A stretch of DNA of 64,000 nt, from contig JAZGTN010000193.1 of NCBI GenBank assembly GCA_037783415.1, positions 62,001 through 126,000 on the forward strand, given 5' to 3'. Positions 30,901-41,600 of the stretch are shown here, in pieces. Position numbers and translations under genes: made by a program. The notes under the pieces are model-generated. The model worked only from the letters and a program-made list of their open reading frames with translations. It was not told where the DNA came from and did not search any database. Numbering within the stretch: position 1 is the first letter of the stretch; each line of letters starts with the position of its first letter. Origin of the DNA: Leptasterias polaris (Eukaryota > Echinodermata > Asteroidea > Forcipulatida > Asteriidae).

Positions 30901-33900
30901 GCCTTGTTCTCATCCAAGGCAATGAATTGGCCCCATACCTGGGGGAGTGGGACCTGGGGTCCATCTATGAGCTTTCGTATTGGCTTTTTTCCCCCATTCT
31001 CTTTGATCGAGTCACTGCCTTGATGGAGCCCTTTCCAATGTAGCGATCAAATACCACGTCAACTCTTGTTGTATTATCTCCAAAGTGTTTTGTCACACTA
31101 TTCATGAAAACACCAGCATAGTCACCAAATGTTTGACACCCGGGAGGCTTTCCAAGAGCTTGGATTAGTGCATGACCATCTATTAGCACACATGTCTTCA
31201 TGTTGGCATTCGGTATATCTGTGGGAGTGGTAAGGCCAGCCATTAAGATGTTGATCAGATCTGCCTTTGTCGTTGAATTCATCTCTCCTCCAGCCTTGGC
31301 GAGAGACAGTGGGACTGGAGAAAGCTCATGCTGGAGAATATTCACCATTTCCAATGATCGACCTCCAGTGGCAGCATTGAGTAATCGTTGCAGTAATTTT
31401 CTGTCAGCTTTGATGGTCTTCTGTACATTTTGTTTTGTGGACACGTTTGCTTTGTATAGGTCAGCAAATGTTTTTGAGCGATGTTTCTTCAGGGCGTCAT
31501 GAAATCCAACAGTTTCTTCTTGCAGACGTTGTTTCACGTTGGTCATCACATACTGCTTTCCACGATCTTCAGCAGTTAGAAGATCACTAACCACATCAAC
31601 TGGAGCTATGTCTTTGGAGGCCAATGACACCAGTGGTATAACTCTAACATCAGAGTCACTGTCATATTCTTCAGCCAAGGTTGGGTTTACTCGGAAAACA
31701 TCAAATCTTTTTAGTTGTGTGGTGAGCTTCTTAACGTCATCAACATCTCGCTTTGTGCGGGATGGAAGACTGTCAGAGTGGGTGAAAGTGGTTTCTTCCT
31801 CATCATCTTCCAAATTGAAGAGAGATCTTACCTCTTGTGTGATGCGTGATCGCTCGGACCATGTGATACAGAATTTGTCCCTTGCTTGATCATTTCTTGT
31901 AATTCCAATTATGCCATTCTGCATTTTGCATGTCCTGTTCATCCACTCGGTTGCCTGATCAGCGGGAACCTGGTTGAAGCGCCGTTGTGTTCTCTTCACA
32001 ACAAAATTTCCATCAATAAATTCTGCATAAACCTCGGGTGCTGTCTTCTCGAGGAGTTTCATATCTGCTAGATAAACAGGTCCCCAACCACCGGGCGTAG
32101 TTGGTGTGGTCGTAGATGGTGAGCCACGGTAGCATTGCTGAAAAAGCTTCTAGATGGAGGATCCAGTTTCCGTCCCTCTCAGCCCTGATGAAGTCTAGCA
32201 GAATATCCACCATCTCCATGTAATGAGACCACAGTTGGAAGTTTGGATTCTCAGAGTGCTTGTTATTAAATTCTTTGATCAGCTCTTGAACGTTGTCACT
32301 GCTCAGAAAATCTGACAGCTGGCCTACTGCTTCGGAAAGTTCTGCTGTGTGATTGCCATTTCTCTTGTTGAACTGCTTCACCACACTTTGGGCAAGTTTG
32401 TCAACTGCCACATCTTGTTGTTTACCATTTTCAACCAGCCAAGATTCAAGCATGGACCATTTGATATGCCACAGAGCCTCGTAGGTCAGTTGGTGTCCTC
32501 TAACGGCGCGGTAATAGGCTTTGCCTTGAAGCATGGTCTCAGTCGTGTTGGCAGCATAAACACCAGCCTCTGTCCACAGATCATCAAGCCCAGCACTTTC
32601 CATGTGTTGACCAATAGCCTTCAGGAAGTTGAAGCAGATGTGGAGTCCTCCCATGAGAAAAATTACATTCTCATATTTTGGATTGGCCCATACCAGTTCC
32701 TTTCCTCTGCTGTATAGTGGCTGGTCCGCTGTGATGATGAACCCACTATGCGTTCAAATTTACGGTAATTAGGCATACATTTTTTATTTAATTACACCAT
32801 AAATGAAGGTGCGATTTAATTAATTTTTTTTTTTTAACTGCCTGGGTATATTGACCTTCCAGAAAAAAATTGTTTGAAACAATTATATGTTCTGTTGGGA
32901 TAGGACGAGTGTTCAACTTTTGTATATTCAATATATGCACTTTTTGAGAAAAACGCACTTTTAGTTTTCATTTTACTATACATTTGTGCATAAGATAAAA
33001 AAAAAAATCTTAATTTCACCAGCTTGGTATAATAATATGATGATAAAAATAGATTTTATGGATAGATCTACCACTTGGGGACAAATTTGGTGCAAAATTC
33101 AAAAATTTGAAATTTGACCTTATTTGACCTTTTTGACCTCGAAATGACCTTAAAATTCAAAATCAAGCTTGGCATCCACCCTAATCGTCTGCCCGATCCC
33201 ATGATCCATACATCTAGCATGGATGCCAGCCATTAACAAACTATGCCGTGGAATTTTTTTCTAGAGCACTTTTTAAAGTTTGGCTGGTCTACTATCAGGA
33301 TTCTGTGTGTATGTGATGCACTTACGTAATGTGTGTTGATTAGTGTGTGCATGAGGGAACAATTGTTTAGTTCTTTGTCAGGTTTGTGCTGCAAAATGTT
33401 TTTTGGCTCTGGAGCCAAGAGCTTCTTGTACTTGCATCTCTGCAAAATATTCAAACCAAGATTTATCGTGGATGATGATGATGTGCGAATTGGGTTTGTA
33501 TTGAGTCAATTCTTTAACTGAAACATGACATTGAACTGCTTTCTCTGTTTATATTTTAATGTACTATTGCTCTTTCCCCGCTGTTCCCATTGCATATTTA
33601 TTCCCAAACTATTTTCACCCCTTCTATCTTTCCATTTGTATTTTGCAGTTTCAACGATTTATATTGTACAGTCAGTTACATGTTTTTACGTGTTTGTATA
33701 AAGCGCTATTTACATGTATTACTGTTGAGCTACATTGTATTTCTGCATTATGCATTTTTCTGAATTTTGTTTTACTTGTTGATTTTCTTGTTCTTGAAGT
33801 CTTTTCTCCACAGATTTGTGACTTATAGTCAATACTTTGTTACAATTTTTGTGTGTGCTTACTACTTTCTTGTGTTCTATTTGAATGAAATATCCATAGC

Positions 33901-35648
33901 CTACATTCAATGGGGCTATATACATGTATCTAAATTGCATTTATTACTGATGAACTACAATGTAAATGTAATTCTGCAATATTAACTTTTCTGAATTTTG
34001 TTGTTGATATTCTTGTTTTCAAAGTTTTTTCTCCACAGATTTCTAACAATACATGTAACCTATATTTTGTTATACACACTGCTTTCTTGTTTTTCACTTG
34101 AATGAAATGTTGATATCGAACTTTCATATTATGTTGTAAGTCTTACTTCAAGTGCAATTTATTATTGATAAACTCTCATTGTAATTCTCCTTCTGCATTA
34201 TTAATTTCTCTGTTTTATTAATTTCTCTGTTTTTTATCCACAGATTTCTGACATAATCAATTCTTTGTTATAACATTTGTGTGTGTGTTTACTGCTTTCT
34301 CAATTTTTACTTGATTAACTGTCCATTGTTTGTTATATTTGTGTATGACTGAGAAATTAGCTGTTGCAAATTGCTTACCAACCAAAAGGACCTACATGTT
34401 TGGTATAATTGCAAAGATGTTCTGATGTTTTTACCCTAGCAGAGTCTTTCTCAAAGGCTAAATGACACACCAAGACACAACACATACAAGTATACCAGTG
34501 TAACAGAAACAGTCCTTTACGCTGTGTGTACTTGAGTGTGTGTGTTGAGTTGTCACTTGCCTTTGAGGAAGACTTTGCTAGGGTAAACAAATCATGCAAT
34601 TAACTTGATTATATCATTTGTATACTTATGAAAGAAATTTGTTTTTAACATCCTAATACTTTTACTTTTACATTTCGATACTACTTTACAGGACAAAGAT
34701 ATTATTTTCTTTTTAAAAAACATCAGAAAATTGTTTAAAAATAATATCAATAGTTACATAAATCTTGAGAGAAAAAACTTGCTAACTAGTGCTCTTCCTA
34801 TGGCTACAGTAGAATATTCATGTACATGTACCACGTGTGACCGCAAAACTCACTAGATCGTTTATCCACTGTGCAAAGTTAAGTTCCAAATCCGACTTTT
34901 AAGGGTTAGCTACATGTAGGCCTAGATCAGGGATAATAAAATTATAGCTGCTAGGCCTAAGATTAACTTCAGCCCTGCTCGACTAAAAATTCATCAGTTT
35001 CTTTGCTTTTGATGTTCCGTACCTGTAGGTATGGGGTTAACAGAATTAGACCCAGATGGTGTCTATAATCACACAACTGAACACAAAGCTATAGTCATCA
35101 AGGAACTTCTTTCAAAGCTAGGCATCAAAAGGTAAATATCTTTCCCCTGCTTAAAATGTTGCTAGTAAAAGTAATAAATATTTTCTGAATCACATCAAAG
35201 CGCGACATTGCCTCTTCATCCTGTATTCTGGGACCAATTTTTAAAAAAATTCTTTGGGCTGACAAAATTTGTTTGCCAAGAAATGTGTTGTTTAATACTT
35301 CTTTGTTCCCTTTTATCTGTGATTATTTATAATAATGGTGTATAAAGCATCATTTTGTATAGATGTTTTTTTAAATCTGAAAAGTTGTTTTCTATCTTGA
35401 TGTTTATTTTGTTTATTATTTTTTGTATTTTTGAGGGAATGCTACAATGTAAAGCACATTAAATTTGAACATGTTTCTATGGAAGTTGCTTTGAATTCTG
35501 GTCAAATAAGGGACATTACAGGAATTGTTTTCTTTTATTAATGTTCTCTTTTTTGTTTGAATTTACGTTGCTTTTGTTTTTATGATCATGTTGCTCTGTT
35601 TGCGCCATGACCGTTTTTTCCGGATTTGTGCGCGTTATAAATGTTCTA

Positions 35649-35684
<36 letters not shown>

Positions 35685-38600
35685 CATGCAATTAACTAAT
35701 TTTTGTGCTTATTTCTTATTAGAACTGGTGTTCCTGCCTATATACTATGTTATGTACAATGCTTTGATTCCTTTCTAAAGTTTGCCCATTCAAGTACTTT
35801 CTGCTTAACCCATATCTGCCTTACTATGGGGTGGGATTTCCCATAGAAGTCACAGACGCTGACATTACCATCTAACTACGGGAAAACCCGTAGATGAACA
35901 AGAGTTAGTGTCTTTCTTTATACTCGCATGACTAGTGATAGAAGTGGGGGAACACTTGTGAACGCTTTCTAACAGTATACAGTTTTGTTTGGGGTGTGTG
36001 TATTTGCAAGGCAGTAAATAATACTTATGTTTATTGCAATGCAGCAATAAACGTTACATTGGGCGCAGAGGGGAACAGTGTTTATGTGCTGTGACCAGTC
36101 GGGCAGATATTTGTTGATGGCTGTGTTTAATAAGAATGGCTCAGGTGCCATCTTTCTCTGGTACCCTGTGCACAAACTGGTGATTACAATTTCTTATTAA
36201 CAAACATAGAGAGGGTCCAGACTATTTCTCTTCAAGCCTCACTATGGTTTGTGCGCTTTGATATTGGATAAGAAAAATTGCTGATAAAGAATCGCTTTCT
36301 TCACGGCAAACAATTACTTTAGATTTTATGAGATTTTCAAAGACTTGGGACTATTTACTTTGGAGTCCAGGTTAAGTCATTGCACTTTGAAGTGTCTTCT
36401 AAACCTGTTTAATTTGTTTCATCCTTTCATTAACAGTGTTGCCATGGTGGCAGGTCATTCCATGGGAGGTCATGTGACATGTCAGCTAGCGGCTGACCCA
36501 GCACAAGAGGGCAGTATTAAGTCAATATGTCTGCTATCATCTGCTGGTGCGAGGCCTCACAAGTAAGGAAACTTTTCGAAATTCTAAAGGCTACCTTTCT
36601 CCCTCAGGGCTCGAATTGTGGGGTAAAATCTACAAGACTGCAGGACTTGTAGTTAAAAATTTGTTCTGGCCCAGCATTTATTTTACAAGACCTGAGTCAA
36701 AACGAGTTGAACAAGTACTAAAAAAAGATCTATCTTAATGCAAGTATATTTTTAATACTCAACAGAATTAAAAGATATTTATCAGATTCAAGTCAATTTT
36801 TTTCTTCAAAAAAGATAGTAGGGCGGCACGGTGAGGTAGCCTATTAATTTTCAATTGAAACTTGCAAGACCATCGGGCTTGTCCAGTTTGGACTCTACTG
36901 ACCTGATGCTCAAATTCACTGGCCTGCAATCCAGTGTTAATTTCAAGCCCTGTACCTGTATGTGAAATACACCAAATATTCAGTTATTCTTATAGCCTGT
37001 TTTATTTTCACACCTAATGTTACCTCTGGGATATTAGGAAAATAAAATGTAATAGCATGTTGTGGCTGAACGGTCTTGTGCACCGGATTCAAGTTCTGGT
37101 GGCTAAGTCATCAGGGTGTGGGTTCGTGACGTTTGTGTCCTTGAGCAAGATACTTAACTGTAGTTGCTTCGCTTCACCCAGGGGTAAATTTGTACCTGTA
37201 AGGGCATAGATGATTCTTGTGGTTAGTATATCCTGCTGGCTACATACTTGGCAGCACAGGCTGTACACTCCCCAGGCATGCCAGGGAACTGAGATAGTTT
37301 ACAAGAATAAACTAAATGGCCTAAATTGGGTAATAATGTTCATGCACCATGAGCGTCTAAATTGGCAGATACTGGTTTCAAGTCCCGGTCTTGAATCTTG
37401 TGTCCTTGAGCAGGCCAGGAACAACACACAGGCAACAAAGGCCATGGCCTCTGTTGGCCTGGTCTTGGCCTTGGTATAGTACATGTACCCCTTCAAAAGT
37501 TCCCCATAGACTTTAAAATTTCCCAATGCCCCGTATTTTTGACCGCGTGAGGGCGCCCTGAAAACTATTTCTATCACTTCCGGGGTATAACTTTTAAAAG
37601 CGATTATCGTCTGCAGCTAGCTGTGTACAGTTAGTTTTAACATCGGCGTCTGTCACTTCCTGGTCACTTCTGTGTGCGGTATAGTTTTTTGTCGCTTTTA
37701 AGGCGGATTCCCACTGCAGAATCGGTTATTCGGCTCAAACGTTGGCTAGCTCAGCTTGAAGAAGAGGAGCATCAACTTCTGGCAATAAGTGAATAAAACA
37801 GAGCTTGTAAAAAGGTAAACGAACAGTTCACGTTCACTGACTGTCCATCCATCCATGCAGGATCCATTTGTAACCTATCTTGGATTATCCTAAACTACAT
37901 CGTGTGTTGGGTCTGTCCTTTCTCTATGGTGTGTGTGTGAGTAGGTAACCACATTAGACCTTTAAAGGACTAAAAACTATACCGCACACAGAGCAGAGGT
38001 GACAGAACGCCGGTGTTAAAACTGTACACAGCTGCTGAGCAGACGATAATTCGCTTTAAGTTATACCCCCGGAAGTGATAGAAATATTTTTGAGGGCGCC
38101 CTCACGTGGTCAAAAATACGGGGCATTGAAGTGCTCTTTGCAAAATGAGAATGGTCATATCATGCCAATCACACTACCATCAGCCCTATACAAAAAGATA
38201 CAATGTTCCCTCATGTTGCAAACCACTGTAGTGTAATAGTAAGTAGGGACGAGCGATGTGCAATTCACCTTCATGGGAAGGGTCTATTCTAGCTCCTCCT
38301 AGAACCACCACCCCTCAAATAAAACAAAAAGAAGAAGAGATTTCACCCACATGGGACCAATCTCTTTAAGCTGTAAAAGTGCTGCATACGTTTGGTAATT
38401 GGAGCCTACTGATTGTGTTAATCCTATAAAAATGTAGGTACATACAATAAAACTAACCTGTGAAAATTTCACTTCAAAAGGTTGTCGCGTTTTTGAGATA
38501 TCACCGAAAAACCGGAGCGAATATTTCCACGCAGGAAGAATATTCCCCATAGGAATACACAGTCTGAGAAGCGTTTCTGACAGAAATGCTTCTCAGATTC

Positions 38601-41600
38601 AAATTTTGGGGAATAAAAAGTGATATATTTGTCCATAACCGTAGTACTTCGAAGTTAAAAGTGTCTCAAAATTCATTATACTACCCAAAGCTGCTGTACT
38701 TCTTACCAAGTAAGTTTTTATTGCCATAAATTTTCAGAGTCATTACCAAACGTGTACTGTGCCTTTAAGCACAAAATATAGCTCAGAAGAGAAAAAACCT
38801 GCTTTGCAAAAACAGGTTACCAGCCAAAATCTGATGTAATGTATTGTGAATGTATTCCCTGCTAAGTATCAAATTTTGCTCAATACCATTTTTCTACTGA
38901 ACATTTTCATGAAATATGGCCCTGGTTGTCGCGCACATGCTGGGTCCAACTTCATAGAGCTGCGTACAAGATAAAGGTTACCAACCAAAATGCCATGTCA
39001 AATGTCCCATTTTTTGGTTTTCTGTTGATTTTACTGAGCAGTATAAAATTGGGCCCTAATTTCTGATTGAATCTTACTAGATTTAAGATAAGTGATGTTT
39101 GAAGCTTTGCATGGTGTGGAATAGCAAACTATAAATAAATAGTAACTATAGCTATAAATACTACATTTTTCGGTTACAACCATGTGTAAAATCTATTTTG
39201 GGAGGAGTGTTGGCTTTTCGAAAGCACAGCGGTTTTTTCAAAGCCAACACCACCCCCCCCTTCCCCCCAAAAAGAAGAGATTTTGTAAACTTGGGTGTGA
39301 TCCCTGGCTACACGGTACAAACAACAACTGTATGGCTTCTGACTGGCACTCTCCTAACAAAGGTATTGACAAAATAAATGCGCCGTATTTTTGACCGCGT
39401 GAGGGCGCTCTCAAAAATATTTCTATCACTTCTGGGGGTAATACTATAAGCGATTATCGTCTGCTCAGCTCTGTGTACAGTTTTAACATCGGTGTTCTGT
39501 CATCACTTTTGTGCGCGGTATAGTTTTTAGTTGCTTCTAAGGAGCGTTATAACGGCTTCTTTATAGGTCTTATTGTTCGTGATGGATATGATGTCTGGTG
39601 GCAATGTGTTCCAGTCTATTAACTGTTAGGGGAAGTATTTGAAGCAGTCTTTACTCTTTGTTTGCGGAGAATAGTTGGTATTGTAGGCCTTGCAACTGGC
39701 AGTTGCTGTGAATGTGAATGTGAATGTGTCTGGATTTGCGTGTGCCAAAAAGACATCCCAGAACTTGATGACCCCACTGCAGCATCAGTTATTCAACTCA
39801 AACGTTGATTAGCTTGCAGAAGAGGAGCATCCCCACTTCTGCCAATAAAACAGAGCTTGTAAAAAGGTAATCGAACAGTTCACGTTCACTGACTGTCCAT
39901 CCATGCCTGTCTTGGATGATCCTAAACTACATCGTATAGACAGTTAAATACTGGAACACATTACCACCAGACATCGTATCCATCATGAACAATAAGACCT
40001 TTAATTTTTAAAGGAGCCGTTATAACCCACCTTAGAAGCAACTAAAAACTATACCGTGCACAGAAGTGATGACAGAACGCCGATGTTAAAACTGTACACA
40101 GAGCTGAGCAGACGATAATCACTAACTTATGCCCCCCGGAAGTGATAGAAATATTTTTGAGAGCGCCCTCACGCGGTCAAAAATACGGAGCATTAGGGAG
40201 ACTGGCAGCATAGGGCTAGATAGCTCCTGTTGGTAGAGCGCCTGCACGTTAATCCGGAGATTGTTGGTTCAAATCTCACTCTTAATTTTGTATTGCATTA
40301 CAAGTTTACCCAGTTAGTTTCCCCTTGTGGTTCATTGTTTGATAAACGAAACTTGGTTGTACCCACGAGTTCACTATTTATAGTTACTTCCTAGATTTAG
40401 GATGATCTTGTGTGTTTTATTTCAGGCTATTCAGTCCGTACTGGCTTTTTTATATTTTGGGTGTAGTGCTGTACTTTGGAATCCAGATTCCGCTCATTGG
40501 TTCAGCAGTCAGGAGATTGGCATCAGGCATTGTGTCTTCAGCAGGTCTGAGAGGGCTGACACGCGATTCAGAAGTATTCTCATTTTATGAAGGTTCCCAG
40601 CTTAACTTCAAAGAGGTAGAGTAGTTATTACTATTGTTATTTGTAGGGAAACTGACAGGGTAAAAAAAATTGTATTTCAATTTTGGGATGAGCAAAGATA
40701 AAATAGACTAGAATAGTTTTTGAACCAGTGACTGTTTGAATAATGTGCCAGCGCTTTACCAACTGAGCTATCTAGTCCTGATACTGGCAATCTCCCTATT
40801 TTGCAAATATCTGACTCCGTAAAGATAGGAAGTTTTGTGCTGGAGCAAAATTATTTGCAATCAAAATTTACTAATTTTTCCTCCAAATTTTGAACAAGAT
40901 GTGAAAGAAATTTTTTTCAATCAAACCCAGGTTGACTTTTTGATATTTATACCCCTGCCTTTGTGGATCCTTGTTAGAAAATTGCATAAGACTTGATTTT
41001 ACGCAGTTCTGTGTGAATGTACATGTACACTATGCAGTTGTACAAATCCATACCGTCAAATGATTGGTCAAGTTTATACTGGTAAATGGTACCAAGAGTA
41101 TGAGGGTTAAACAAGGTTTGGGCTGACACTAGACCAATCCATTACAGCCCATCCCTATATAAATCACTGACCAATCACAAACACGATTGTGTGTCTGATC
41201 TGAATGGCCGACACAAAAAAAAAAAAAAAAACCCAAAAACTAAGAGAGACCGCCAACAATACGGCTAAACAGTTGGTAGAGAGCCGGCACAGTAATCCAG
41301 AGCTCGCAAGTTAAGTCCTGCTCTTGTCAATTTTCCTTTTCATCAACCCTAATTTTTTATTTTTTTTAATTACTTTAAAAACCTTTACAAGATGCACACA
41401 AGTCAACCCATTTGGATAGCTGCATTTGTGAATTTTGTTTGTGGATGACATGGTACACTGCTCTAGAGTGATGAAGTATAAACAGGGGCCAACTAAGCAA
41501 ATTTCGTGCTCACTATAGCAGAAAAAGTTGCTTAAGTGTAAGTGTAAGTGTATTTCACAGGTTAGCAAGAAAATTAGGCAGCCAGCTTGCATTTTCACAA

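Larger units (their letters stand above)
28959..33294 (-). mobile_element. 4.3-kb DNA transposon, Academ-type (XPG nuclease), in hydrolase intron 2
   Basis: Ends start TAGTAGGCCAGCCAAA and, inverted, TAGTAGACCAGCCAAA. The TIRs are about 165-190 bp and flanked by a 3-bp duplication TCA (28956-28958, 33295-33297). Inside the left TIR lie two direct repeats of about 340 bp (29150-29830) with AGGTCAAAAAGGTCAAA motifs, and one inverted copy on the right (32830-33105). The coding part reads on the minus strand, antisense to the host gene. Academ elements are known to encode a transposase with an XPG-like nuclease and to make short 3-4 bp duplications; the family assignment rests on that. Confidence 0.82.

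Noticed and set aside
32013..32654. Reading the transposon ORFs at 29970-32654 as three separate host genes
   Set aside because: They are consecutive parts of one protein broken by two small frameshifts and lie between terminal inverted repeats.
39182..39429. Overlapping plus and minus small ORFs across a C-run near 39250
   Set aside because: Low-complexity and SINE sequence; no conserved protein.
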